DNA of 64,000 nt from Treponema_I sp045599005 (GCA_045599005.1 JAZRVF010000025.1:214374-278373); one strand, 5' to 3'; shown: positions 43,272 to 52,172, numbered from the stretch's first letter. Numbers and translations are program-made. The notes: generated by a model not told the origin, from the sequence alone.

Positions 43272-45443
43272 TCAAAAAAGTTTTCTGTCCGGTGATTTGA
43301 CAGCAAATTTTTTCTTCATGTTTTCAAGAATATCAAAGGCTACATCATTGGAAACTTCGCCTTTCGGTTCATGATATTCCACAAGATTTTCCGGTATTTC
43401 GTCCAAAAAAGGAGAAGGCGTACATTCAGTGACAGACTGCATCTTTCGCCGGTTACGGCAGCAGGAAAGATACAGTTTGTCCCGGGCTCTTGTGATTGCA
43501 ACATAGAAAAGTCTTCTTTCCTCTTCGATTCCGCCATCAGAATCTTCAAGACTTCTTGCGTGAGGAATGATTCCGTCCTCACATCCGGCAATGAAAACCA
43601 CAGGAAATTCAAGACCTTTTGATGCGTGGATTGTCATAAGATTGACTTTTCCCTTCAGGTTCTCATCCTCCATATCATCCCGTGAAAGAAGAGTGATGCG
43701 GTTAAGATAGGCGTAAAGCCCGGTGTCAAAATTGTCAGGATTGTTTTCCCACATCTCAATTGAATTTATAAGGCTTTCTATGTTCAAAAATTTAAAACGG
43801 GCGGCTTTCTCACTTTTCTGGTACTCACTGAGGAGGTAATCCCAGTAATTAACGTCATCAATCAGTTCCCGGACTTTTTTTGCAAGGCCTTTTCCTGAAA
43901 GCAGGGTTCCTCTCCAGCGGACAATAAAATCATGGAAAGCTGTAAGATCAGCAACAGCCTTGGGACTCATCTGGCCGCAATATTCACCGGGAGCACTCTG
44001 ACCGGCAACCGGGTCACCGAAAAGATCAGTTTCCACAGCGGGGCCCAATCCGTCAAAACCGGCGTCCTCTGCAGCCCGCTCAGCCTCAGCATCAGCTTCT
44101 TCATCACCTGTGGCTGCAAAACCGTTGTGCCAGCGGAGAATTGACTCGATCGCATCCCAGAGGGAACAGCCTTTTGCACCGGCAACATCGCTTATGGTTT
44201 CTATGGCACCCCGGCCAAGACCACGCCTTGGGGTATTGATTATACGCAGCAGGTTGATGTCATCATCATGATTGGCGCAGACACGGAGATAACTGATGAC
44301 ATCTTTTATTTCCTTACGCTGGAAAAAACTTGTTCCGCCGCTCATGGTATAGGGCACATTCATCTCAAGGAAGGCTTCCTCAATGGAACGGCTGAGACTG
44401 TTGGCACGGATAAGGACTCCGAAATCATCGTAATTGCGTTTTTCTTCCATACAGATGCTCTGGATTGTCTCCGCAATAAAATCCGCTTCCGCCGCCTCGT
44501 TTTCAGGCATGTAGATTTCAATGGGACGGCCGCTTCCGTTACCGGACCAGAGGGATTTGTCTTTTCTGTTTGTATTATGGGAAATCACACCGTTTGCGGC
44601 AGCAAGAATCGTCTCGGTTGAACGGTAATTCTGTTCAAGGCGTATCTCCTGGACTTCAGGAAAATCACGCTCAAACATACGGATGTTCTCGTAGTTTGCC
44701 CCGCGCCAGCTGTAAATTGACTGGTCGTCGTCACCTACAACAGCCACATTTTTATCCGCCAGAAGATGCATGAACTCATACTGCTGGAGACTTGTGTCCT
44801 GGAATTCATCAACCATTATATACTTGTAGCGTTCACGGTATTTGGCAAGAACATCAGGATGCTCCCGGAAAAGTTTTATGGGCAGCCCGATAAGGTCATC
44901 AAAGTCAACGGCGTTATACAGTTTTAGGCCCGCCTGGTATCCGTCGAAAAGTTTACGGTACATGTCATTCTGAGATTCCCAGTTCCAGCGGCCGATCTTG
45001 ATGTTGGAGAAAAGGTTTCCGATTTTTGAGACGTCCAGTGCGTCGGCGGTAAAACCAAGTTCCCGGCCTGTGTCTTTTATCAGCTGGTTCCGGTCTGTAT
45101 CGTCATAAATGGAGAAATTTGTACGCCAGCCAAGTTTGTCAATGTCCTGCCGCAGAATACGCACCCCGAAAGCATGAAAAGTTGAGACAGTGAGATTCTG
45201 CAGTTTTCGGCCTGTAAGCTGTTTGACACGTTCTTCCATTTCACGGGCCGCCTTGTTGGTAAAAGTGAGGGCAAGAATGGCACTCTGTGGAATACCGCAG
45301 TCAAGCATGTGACTGATTCTGAAAGTGATTACCCGGGTCTTTCCGCTTCCGGCTCCTGCAATGATAAGGAGAGCGCCGTCGGTTGTGGACACAGCACGGA
45401 ACTGTTCGGGATTCAGTTCCTTTTTCAATTCGGCCAAATTCAT
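43272..45443 (-). CDS. UvrD/PcrA-type superfamily 1 DNA helicase
   Basis: The 723-residue protein is a complete UvrD/PcrA/Rep helicase: motif I AGAGSGKTRVI, Ia TFTNKAAREM, II VDEFQDTSLQQYEF, III VVGDDDQSIYSWRGA, IV LEQNYRST, V VNLMTIHASKGLEFPVVF and VI EERRLFYVAITRARDKLYLS. It unwinds DNA 3'-5' in repair and replication restart. An acidic insertion (GDEEADAEAERAAEDAG) lies in domain 2B. No ribosome-binding site is clear before the ATG; TAAAAT lies nine bases upstream. The plsC-like gene follows, and a repeat region lies upstream. Confidence 0.95.
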   Translation of the reverse strand: MNLAELKKELNPEQFRAVSTTDGALLIIAGAGSGKTRVITFRISHMLDCGIPQSAILALTFTNKAAREMEERVKQLTGRKLQNLTVSTFHAFGVRILRQDIDKLGWRTNFSIYDDTDRNQLIKDTGRELGFTADALDVSKIGNLFSNIKIGRWNWESQNDMYRKLFDGYQAGLKLYNAVDFDDLIGLPIKLFREHPDVLAKYRERYKYIMVDEFQDTSLQQYEFMHLLADKNVAVVGDDDQSIYSWRGANYENIRMFERDFPEVQEIRLEQNYRSTETILAAANGVISHNTNRKDKSLWSGNGSGRPIEIYMPENEAAEADFIAETIQSICMEEKRNYDDFGVLIRANSLSRSIEEAFLEMNVPYTMSGGTSFFQRKEIKDVISYLRVCANHDDDINLLRIINTPRRGLGRGAIETISDVAGAKGCSLWDAIESILRWHNGFAATGDEEADAEAERAAEDAGFDGLGPAVETDLFGDPVAGQSAPGEYCGQMSPKAVADLTAFHDFIVRWRGTLLSGKGLAKKVRELIDDVNYWDYLLSEYQKSEKAARFKFLNIESLINSIEMWENNPDNFDTGLYAYLNRITLLSRDDMEDENLKGKVNLMTIHASKGLEFPVVFIAGCEDGIIPHARSLEDSDGGIEEERRLFYVAITRARDKLYLSCCRNRRKMQSVTECTPSPFLDEIPENLVEYHEPKGEVSNDVAFDILENMKKKFAVKSPDRKLF

Positions 45444-45503
45444 AGGGATGTGATTTTACGGGAAAAAAGCGTTTTTTTCAATCAGAAGGCAAAAGGCGGT
45501 GTG

Positions 45504-45812
45504 GGAGAGATGTTTCGACTGCATTCGCTGCGCTCATTTCGCTCAACATGACAGAAAGCTTCACAAGGCTCATTTCGCTCAACATAACAGAAGAGGGTGA
45601 TTAAGATCCTTCGACTACGCTCAGGATGACACAAGTGTTCGCACAGGATGACAGCGGTGTTCGTTCAGGATGACACTAGTGTTCGCACAGGATGACACTA
45701 GTGTTCGCTTAGGATGACACTAGTGTTCGCACAGGATGACACTAGTGTTCGCACAGGATGACACTAGTGTTCGCGCTGCACTCACTTTGCTCAACATGAC
45801 GGCAAGTGTCAT
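45504..45812. repeat. Composite repeat region with a 7 x 22-bp tandem array
   Basis: This block fills most of the 464-base gap between pcrA and hexokinase and holds no gene. It contains two copies, 36 bases apart, of GCTCATTTCGCTCAACAT(G/A)ACAG, one TTCGACTACGCTCAGGATGAC, and then seven head-to-tail units of 22 bp (45622-45775) with consensus CAGGATGACACTAGTGTTCG plus CA. Each unit carries the self-complementary ACACTAGTGT. Another partial copy (TTTGCTCAACATGAC) ends the block. The units are nearly identical, so this is a recent expansion of an interspersed repeat of the TTCGACT-CGCTCA-ATGACA type. Confidence 0.9.
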
Positions 45813-45824
45813 TAAGTGAGTTAT

Positions 45825-45854
45825 TTGACAACTCCATGTAAAACTTGCTACAAT
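45825..45854 (+). promoter_or_regulatory. Sigma-70-type promoter of the hexokinase gene
   Basis: A perfect TTGACA (45825-45830), 18-base spacer, TACAAT (45849-45854), directly after the repeat region. Confidence 0.65.
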
Positions 45855-45907
45855 TTAGAAAATCGGTTTAGCAATCCCACACCGCAAGCATATAAAAGAG
45901 GTTTACT

Positions 45908-47257
45908 ATGTCAGTTTATGAAAAAGCATCAGCTTTTTTAGCCCGCCACGGTTTTTCAGCAGCCGGCTACGACGTCAATTCCGTTATTTCAGGACTTCTG
46001 TACGACATGAAAAAAGGTCTAGCAGAGGGAAACGGAAATCTTGATTCAATGGATGCAACAGAAGAGATGATTCCCACCTGGGGACTTCCTCCGGCAGAAT
46101 CACCAAAAAACCAGAAAGTCATTGTAATTGACGCAGGCGGAACAAACTTCCGTTCATGCATTGTCACTTTTGATGAGAACGGAACTGCAACTATCTCTGA
46201 CATGGAGAAAACTTCCATGCCCGGAATCGAACGTGAACTTTCAAAAAAAGATTTCTTTGAGGCAATTGCAAAGAATCTTGATCATCTTAAGAACAAGGCA
46301 AGCCGCATCGGTTTCTGTTTTTCCTATGCAATGAAAATCACTCCCGACGGTGACGGAGAAGTGATCAAATTCTCAAAAGAAATCAAGGCAAAAGAAGTGG
46401 AGGGTTCAATGGTCGGAGCCTGTCTCTCAGATGCACTTGTTGCCCGCGGATGGGACCGTCCTGAGAAAATTGTTCTCCTCAATGATACAACTGCCGCACT
46501 GCTGGCCGGTGCCGCAAATGCAACAGAAGGCCGCGCATACAGTTCCTACGTCGGTTTCATTCTTGGAACCGGTATGAACACCGCCTATATTGATCCCGAA
46601 CCGATTGCAAAAATTGCCGGACTCAAGGATTCAAATGGAAATCCTGCTCCTGTTCCCCAGATTGTGGTCTGTGAATCAGGACATTTCAACAAAATCCAGC
46701 GTTCTGACTTTGACATTGCCTTTGACAAGACAACACTCAATCCCGGAACTTACGTAATGGAAAAAATGTGTTCCGGCGGTTATATGGGCCCTGTGGCTCT
46801 GGTAATCCTGAAACAGGCTGCAGAAGAAGGTCTTTTTACAGAACCGGTTGCAGCAAAAATCAAGGGAATTGAAAAACTGGCTGCAATGGACATGGACAAA
46901 TTCCTTTATGCACCCCGCAACAGGGAGACACTTCTTGGGGCCGCAGTCGCAGAAGGAACCCAGGAAGATGCAGACATGCTCTACACACTTCTTGACTCAG
47001 CGATTGACCGCTGCGCACGTCTTGCAACAGCACTGATCGCCGCAGCAGTTATCAAGAGCGGAAAGGGAACAAGCGCAGCTCTGCCCGTAGGAATTGTGTG
47101 CAACGGATCAACTTTCTACAAATCACACAATCTCCAGCAGAGAGTCAGAGGAATGCTGAATCAGGTTCTTATCGATCAGCGCCATATTTACTTTGAGATT
47201 CTGACAATTGATAACGACATTACACTTGGAACAGCCGTCGCCGGTGCTTCAAAGTAA
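45908..47257 (+). CDS. Hexokinase family protein
   Basis: The 449-residue protein is of the eukaryote-like hexokinase family that spirochaetes use for entry of glucose into glycolysis. It shows the phosphate-1 loop VIDAGGTNFRSCIV, the substrate block GFCFSYAMKITPDGDGEVIKF, LLNDTTAALLAGA with the catalytic Asp, and FILGTGMNTAYID, with a C-terminal adenosine-binding region. An AGAGG site lies 7 bases upstream of the ATG. The gene stands alone with its own promoter next to the tandem array, so expansion or contraction of that array could influence its expression. Confidence 0.95.
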   Translation: MSVYEKASAFLARHGFSAAGYDVNSVISGLLYDMKKGLAEGNGNLDSMDATEEMIPTWGLPPAESPKNQKVIVIDAGGTNFRSCIVTFDENGTATISDMEKTSMPGIERELSKKDFFEAIAKNLDHLKNKASRIGFCFSYAMKITPDGDGEVIKFSKEIKAKEVEGSMVGACLSDALVARGWDRPEKIVLLNDTTAALLAGAANATEGRAYSSYVGFILGTGMNTAYIDPEPIAKIAGLKDSNGNPAPVPQIVVCESGHFNKIQRSDFDIAFDKTTLNPGTYVMEKMCSGGYMGPVALVILKQAAEEGLFTEPVAAKIKGIEKLAAMDMDKFLYAPRNRETLLGAAVAEGTQEDADMLYTLLDSAIDRCARLATALIAAAVIKSGKGTSAALPVGIVCNGSTFYKSHNLQQRVRGMLNQVLIDQRHIYFEILTIDNDITLGTAVAGASK

Positions 47258-47287
47258 TCGGTTTTATTTAGTTTTAAACAATAAGTC

Positions 47288-47359
47288 TTTCGCCGAAAAC
47301 CTGGAACGAATCCACGGTGCAACAATTTGCAAGCGATTCGTTCCAGAACTCCGGCGAAA
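47288..47359. repeat. Large imperfect inverted repeat (two nested perfect stems)
   Basis: The inner arms CTGGAACGAATC (47301-47312) and GATTCGTTCCAG (47335-47346) are perfect; the outer arms TTTCGCCG (47288-47295) and CGGCGAAA (47352-47359) are also perfect, with five-base spacers. No T run follows, so it is not an ordinary terminator. The rest of the 270-base gap between hexokinase and the HExxH protein gene is GC-richer than usual (to about 47475) and holds no convincing gene. Confidence 0.75.
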
Positions 47360-47493
47360 TCCTTCATTGCAAAATTAGAAAACCGCTTCCTTTCGCTGGA
47401 AGAGAGATGCGCAATGCGGCATGGAAACTATCATTCCGCCTTGCGAGTGTTTTTGTCAGCCGTTTGCTTTTGCGGAACGTTTTTTTTGTAATA

Positions 47494-47521
47494 TTGAATT
47501 ATTCCGCTGAAAGATTATAAT
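47494..47521 (+). promoter_or_regulatory. Promoter six bases before the start codon of the HExxH protein gene
   Basis: TTGAAT (47494-47499), 16-base spacer, TATAAT (47516-47521), then CTTCCC and the ATG at 47528. The start site would be the first base of the ATG; no ribosome-binding site is present. Confidence 0.6.
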
Positions 47522-47527
47522 CTTCCC

Positions 47528-50326
47528 ATGATTTTTTCCTTAAAAAAACATTTTTTTGCCTTTTCACTGCTGCTGCTTTTTGTTTTCAACTGTTCCGCAG
47601 AATCCCGATACATAAAAACTGAGTTCTTCGATATTTTTTACAAACCGGAAGGTGAAAAATCCGCTGTCCACATTGCAAATCACGCTGACGATTTTTACAG
47701 GGAGATTGCGTCTAAACTGGATGTGGACACTTTCATGCGTTTTCCGGTGACAATTTACTCTGACACGGAACAGTGCAATGCCTATTATTCATCCTTTCCC
47801 TACAGCCGCATTGTAGTAAATGACACAGTTCCTGATTCAACAGAACTGGCGGTCTATTCCGACACACTGCTCTCCATTTTTTATCATGAGCTTGTGCATG
47901 CGGTGACACTTACAATAAACATTGACCGGTTCCCTTTACGGATCGGTGATATGTACACAATTGAAGGCATTCTGACAACCCAGATGATCAAAGAAGGTGC
48001 CACAGTTTCCATGGAAAGCCTTGATGGAGAAGGCAGGATCAATGACGGTGAATCCATGCATTACGTTATCCAGGCAAAAGCTGAGGATTCAGTCCCGAAT
48101 CCTTATGAGAGTTCCGGTGTCCGAGACCGTTATCCTGCCGCAAAATACGCCTATTATCTTGGAGGCGCTTTCGCAGATTATCTTCAGAAAACTTATGGAC
48201 TTGAGAAATATGCGGAACTCTGGCATGGAATCAGTGACGGACAGATAGGACTTTTCTCAATTCTTGAAAAAACTTATTCAATTGTCTACGGAAAAGATCT
48301 GACGGCTTTATGGAAGGATTTTGTGGAAAGCATTCCTTTACAGGAATTTACAGACTTCACTGAAATAACAGAAATTCTTTCTGACGGATCTTATGACTGC
48401 CTTACACATGTTCCCGGCACCGACAGAGATTTTGTCTACGCTTCCTATATTGATTCAGGAGTTTTCTACGCGGAATACAAAAGTGACGGAACTTACAGAC
48501 ACAGAAAACTTTTCTCCGCTGATACAGGACTGAACGTGCTTTCAGTTTCGCCGGACGGCCGCTATCTTGCGGTAATCGGGCTGGAGCCACGGGAAGAGGA
48601 TGTCTACGGACTGAGATTCTTTGACATGGCGAAGCGAAAGTTTACCGGTGCTGCTTTGGATTCCGTTCTTAATGCAGGATTCATGACCCTGAAAGACGGA
48701 TCCAGCGCAGTTGTTACGGCAAGAATCTCCGGTTCCCAAACTACACTTTACGTATACAGAGCGGAAGACCTTATCTCAGGAAGAAAAGACCCAGAACCGC
48801 TTTACTGCGAGAATCTTGCCCGGAACAATGAAGTCTATGCCATCTGTCCTGCCGGGGAAAACAGTTTTGCAATACTCCACAAGAATCAGGGAAAATGGTT
48901 CGTTTCATCTGTGGACATCAGTGGCGGCCTTTCATCAAGTTACCAGTTTCCTGAAGGACTTAAACCGACCGCACTGAAAGAAACTTCCCGTGATGGTGAA
49001 TACACACTGAATCTTTTTGCCGCAGGCCTTTCTGCCGGAACAGAGGATTTTCCGGGTTCAGTGCCACGCCTTGCAAAGCTTCTGATAAAAGGCGGCAAAG
49101 CGGAACTTGTGTTCCTTAAGGAAGATGTTTCTGGGGGATTCTACAGCCCGGCAGAAACTGGGGAAGGTTTTGTCTTTGCGGAACACAGGGCCAGAGTCCG
49201 AAAACTTTGCTACATGGAAGATGCTCCCGAAAACTGGAACATTCCGGTTCAGCTGGAACAGAAATCCTATGAGCGGGCAGAAGAGGAACGGGAGGAACTT
49301 TCTTTTCCCTACGCGAATCCTTCAGAATACAGAAGTCCTGCAGGTACCTCAACCCCGATTCCAGTCTATCCGCTTACTTCATTGGCAAATTCCGGAATGA
49401 CATCCAATCCATTACTGGGACTTTCATACACAACATCGGATCCTCTCATGGAAAACACTTATTCTTTCGGCGGTGGATTTGACTTTTTTTCATCAGCCTT
49501 GAATGCAAACTTCCAGTATCTTTACGAAGGAGAAAAATTCTCAAGTTTTTCCATGGCATCAGTCAACTGGTTTTTTCCAGCATCTTTTGATCTGTCATTG
49601 CTTACTTCAATCTCAGGATCAAAACCACTTTTTAACCGCAACAACGGTTTTTCATGGACCAACGCTGACAGAATCCTCTACAGTTCCGCGGAAAACAAAC
49701 TTGTTTTTAAAGAGATTCTTGCTCTGACTCTGTTTTTCAAATCATCAAGAACCTCAAGTCACTGGGGAAATGATTCACTTTCATTCACATTCCAGCCATG
49801 GTTTTCAGGATTCTGGGACTTTAACAAGCAGAAAATCGGACTGACCGCCGACCTTTCGCTTAAAGCCTCAGCGGGTATTGCAAAACTGCTTCCCTTTAAA
49901 ACACCTTTAGGCCTGACACTGAACATGCCTCTGACAGTCTCAGCCTCACTGCTGCCAGCACCAGGCACCTTTATGAATCTTTCATCGGACATTGTGCTTT
50001 TCGGTGCGGAAATCCAGAAATCCCTGCCGCTGTATTTCTATCTGAACCGGATTTCTCTTCACGGCGGTTACTTTGCTGACTGGCAAGACAAACTTCCACC
50101 TATGGCAATCGGAAGGCTTCCCAAACTTTTTGCGGACATGGATTCAATGCAGATGAAACATGGTTTTGCATTGGAGTCATCTTTCACCATGTCTTCAACA
50201 ATCGGAATGTTTGCAAACCCGAACAGTCAGTTTGATCTTTCGGCACGCCTTGAATTCTACATGCAGAACCAGCAGGACCCGGGCAGAAAAATGTCATTTT
50301 TCCTCTTCGGTGAGCTGGTATTCTGA
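47528..50326 (+). CDS. Exported HExxH metallopeptidase-like / propeller / outer-membrane barrel protein
   Basis: The 932-residue protein has a signal peptide (HFFAFSLLLLFVFNCSA), then a domain of about 250 residues with a gluzincin motif: HELVHAVTLTIN and a downstream glutamate in MIKEGATVSMES, as in M1/M48-like zinc peptidases. Residues about 280-600 contain WD/TolB-like propeller strands (LSVSPDGRYLAVIGL). The last 300 residues alternate in beta strands (NANFQYLYEGEKFSSFSMAS) and end in MSFFLFGELVF, with the C-terminal aromatic of an outer-membrane barrel. I do not know a described family with this combination. It may be an outer-membrane protein with a periplasmic or surface protease part. 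The start appears leaderless. Confidence 0.85.
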   Translation: MIFSLKKHFFAFSLLLLFVFNCSAESRYIKTEFFDIFYKPEGEKSAVHIANHADDFYREIASKLDVDTFMRFPVTIYSDTEQCNAYYSSFPYSRIVVNDTVPDSTELAVYSDTLLSIFYHELVHAVTLTINIDRFPLRIGDMYTIEGILTTQMIKEGATVSMESLDGEGRINDGESMHYVIQAKAEDSVPNPYESSGVRDRYPAAKYAYYLGGAFADYLQKTYGLEKYAELWHGISDGQIGLFSILEKTYSIVYGKDLTALWKDFVESIPLQEFTDFTEITEILSDGSYDCLTHVPGTDRDFVYASYIDSGVFYAEYKSDGTYRHRKLFSADTGLNVLSVSPDGRYLAVIGLEPREEDVYGLRFFDMAKRKFTGAALDSVLNAGFMTLKDGSSAVVTARISGSQTTLYVYRAEDLISGRKDPEPLYCENLARNNEVYAICPAGENSFAILHKNQGKWFVSSVDISGGLSSSYQFPEGLKPTALKETSRDGEYTLNLFAAGLSAGTEDFPGSVPRLAKLLIKGGKAELVFLKEDVSGGFYSPAETGEGFVFAEHRARVRKLCYMEDAPENWNIPVQLEQKSYERAEEEREELSFPYANPSEYRSPAGTSTPIPVYPLTSLANSGMTSNPLLGLSYTTSDPLMENTYSFGGGFDFFSSALNANFQYLYEGEKFSSFSMASVNWFFPASFDLSLLTSISGSKPLFNRNNGFSWTNADRILYSSAENKLVFKEILALTLFFKSSRTSSHWGNDSLSFTFQPWFSGFWDFNKQKIGLTADLSLKASAGIAKLLPFKTPLGLTLNMPLTVSASLLPAPGTFMNLSSDIVLFGAEIQKSLPLYFYLNRISLHGGYFADWQDKLPPMAIGRLPKLFADMDSMQMKHGFALESSFTMSSTIGMFANPNSQFDLSARLEFYMQNQQDPGRKMSFFLFGELVF

Positions 50327-50367
50327 AAATGATTGAAATTTATTGTAAAATAAGATAGGTTAGAACC

Positions 50368-51525
50368 GTGTTATTCAGATATACGACAGACGCAAAGGGG
50401 CGTGCACACAAAGCCGCCGTTATTTATACAAAAGAAGAACATTGCATTCAAAAAGAAAAGATTGATCCGGACGCGTTGCGGATTATCTCACAGTTCAGAG
50501 ATTACGGATTCACAGCATATCTGGTAGGCGGGGCAGTAAGGGACCTTCTGGTAGGAAACCGGCCCAAAGATTTTGATATTGTAACTGATGCAACACCTTC
50601 CAGAATAAAAAAACTTTTCAGGAATTCAAGAATAATAGGCAAACGTTTCCGCCTTGTACATATATTCTTCGGTTCGAAAATTTTCGAAGTGAGTACATTC
50701 CGTTCAATTGCGGACGGAACAGTGGGAAACGATTTCGGTACAATAGATGAGGATGTGCGCCGCCGTGATTTTACACTGAACGCCCTTTACTATGACCCAT
50801 TGAAAGAGCAGATCATTGACTATGTGGGCGGTGTTCGTGATATCCGTAAAGGTGTGATCAGACCCGTAATCCCAATGAAGACAATTTTTGTGGAAGACCC
50901 TGTCAGAATGATCCGTGCAATAAAGTACGCTGCTTCCACAGGATTCAGGATGCCACATTCACTTACGGCAAAAATCTGTTCCTCAGCTCATCTTCTTTCG
51001 CCGATCTCACCGTCAAGACTGACGGAGGAACTGCTTAAGATTGTGAATTCAGGACATGCTCACAAAATCATATCCCTGGCACTGGAGACAGATATTTTCA
51101 TGTATCTGCAGCCGGGAGCAACTTCATTAATGTATGCCAAAGATGATTTTGCGAAAAAATATATGGCCCATATCCAGGAGCTGGATGATTATGTGGCCGC
51201 AAACCCGGACTGCCGTCTTGGAACAAAACTTTCCTACATCATCTATGATTTTGTGGAAAGCCTGACAGACTGGTCAAAGGAGATTGAGGAATCTGCAGCC
51301 GGTGAGCTTTATACAAAAACATGGAATCAGGTGCGGCATTTTGTGCTTCCAATGAATCCACAGCGGACGGAGCTTGAATACGCGATCCGTCTTGTGCTGA
51401 AAAAACTTGGTGTTACAATCAAGATTCCCCGGGATGCTTTTTCCGGGAAGAAAAACCGGCCCGTTAACAGAGGACCGAAAGGGCAGACAAAGAAAAGTTC
51501 TGAAGGAAATCAGAACAGAAAATGA
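50368..51525 (+). CDS. pcnB: tRNA nucleotidyltransferase / poly(A) polymerase family protein (PcnB-like)
   Basis: The 385-residue protein has the nucleotidyltransferase signature YLVGGAVRDLLVGNRPKDFDIVTDATP, followed by RDFTLNALYYDP and the head-domain VEDPVRMIRAIKYA, typical of class II CCA-adding enzymes and bacterial poly(A) polymerases. The order and C-terminal basic tail (KKNRPVNRGPKGQTKKSS) resemble PcnB. It adds nucleotides to RNA 3' ends. The start is a GTG at 50368 with no clear ribosome-binding site. Motif reading alone cannot separate CCA-adding from poly(A) activity. Confidence 0.9.
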   Translation: MLFRYTTDAKGRAHKAAVIYTKEEHCIQKEKIDPDALRIISQFRDYGFTAYLVGGAVRDLLVGNRPKDFDIVTDATPSRIKKLFRNSRIIGKRFRLVHIFFGSKIFEVSTFRSIADGTVGNDFGTIDEDVRRRDFTLNALYYDPLKEQIIDYVGGVRDIRKGVIRPVIPMKTIFVEDPVRMIRAIKYAASTGFRMPHSLTAKICSSAHLLSPISPSRLTEELLKIVNSGHAHKIISLALETDIFMYLQPGATSLMYAKDDFAKKYMAHIQELDDYVAANPDCRLGTKLSYIIYDFVESLTDWSKEIEESAAGELYTKTWNQVRHFVLPMNPQRTELEYAIRLVLKKLGVTIKIPRDAFSGKKNRPVNRGPKGQTKKSSEGNQNRK

Positions 51526-51575
51526 AATGGATTTTGCATAAATGACAAAATTTGAAAAAATGTAGTTCATTTATG

Positions 51576-51603
51576 TTGACAAAAAATCAAAAAATGTTAT
51601 AAT
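51576..51603 (+). promoter_or_regulatory. Strong sigma-70-type promoter of rpmF-acpP
   Basis: A perfect TTGACA (51576-51581), 16-base spacer and TATAAT (51598-51603), 74 bases before the rpmF ATG. Confidence 0.75.
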
Positions 51604-51677
51604 ACATTGACACTTAGAGAGTAACTGTGATATATTTGTCAAGTTATTATAACAAATAAATTTAGCGAGGTTGATAT

Positions 51678-51863
51678 ATGGCAGTACCTAGAAGTAAAAC
51701 ATCAAAGGCTCGTACAAAGAGAAGACAGACCATCAACATGAAATTGAAGGCTCCTGCTCTTACAGAGTGCGGCAATTGTGGAAACTTGACTATGTTGCAC
51801 CGTGTATGCCCCAAATGCGGTTTCTACCGCGGTCGGCAGATTATTACACCTGAAAGCAACTAA
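51678..51863 (+). CDS. rpmF: 50S ribosomal protein L32
   Basis: The 61-residue product MAVPRSKTSKARTKRRQT... is L32, with the zinc-ribbon cysteines CGNCGN and CPKCGFYRGR. It is transcribed from a near-consensus promoter and is followed 14 bases later by acpP, an arrangement (rpmF next to fatty acid genes) common in bacteria. A GCGAGG site precedes the ATG. Confidence 0.98.
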   Translation: MAVPRSKTSKARTKRRQTINMKLKAPALTECGNCGNLTMLHRVCPKCGFYRGRQIITPESN

Positions 51864-51877
51864 ACAGGAGTAAAAAG

Positions 51878-52114
51878 ATGGACGAACTGTTCGTAAAAAT
51901 GCAGAAACTTATTGCGGAAAAACTTGATGTTGATGAATCAAAAGTAACACTTGATGCATCATTCCGTCAGGATCTGGGTGCAGACAGCCTGGATACTTAT
52001 GAGCTGGTTTATGCTATTGAAGAAGAACTGAGCGTAAGCGTACCTGACGAAAAAGCAAACGAATTTGAAACAGTTCGTGACGCATACGAGTTCATTAAAT
52101 CACAGCAGAACTAA
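51878..52114 (+). CDS. acpP: Acyl carrier protein
   Basis: The 78-residue acidic protein contains the phosphopantetheine attachment block LGADSLDTYELVYAIEEEL, with the modified serine in DSLD. It carries growing acyl chains in fatty acid synthesis. A usual ACP has DSLDTVELVM; here a tyrosine follows the threonine. An AGGAG site precedes the ATG, and a strong terminator closes the rpmF-acpP operon. The other fab genes are not in the window. Confidence 0.98.
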   Translation: MDELFVKMQKLIAEKLDVDESKVTLDASFRQDLGADSLDTYELVYAIEEELSVSVPDEKANEFETVRDAYEFIKSQQN

Positions 52115-52135
52115 GTTTCTCCTGATTTACTGAAG

Positions 52136-52172
52136 AAGGCTTTTAATGAAAATTAAAAGCCTTTTGTTTTTT
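52136..52172 (+). terminator. Rho-independent terminator after acpP
   Basis: AAGGCTTTTAAT / ATTAAAAGCCTT, perfect 12-base stem with a GAAA loop, then TTTGTTTTTT. The remaining gap to rnc (52173-52353) contains a decayed copy of the GCTGAGAATGACAG repeat and no gene. Confidence 0.9.

Noticed and set aside
45622..45775. Tandem repeats considered as a CRISPR array
   Set aside because: Units are contiguous 22-mers with almost no variation and no unique spacers between repeats, and no cas gene is near.
47317..47520. 67-codon open frame in the gap after hexokinase
   Set aside because: It crosses the inverted repeat and the next promoter, and its product has no protein-like features.
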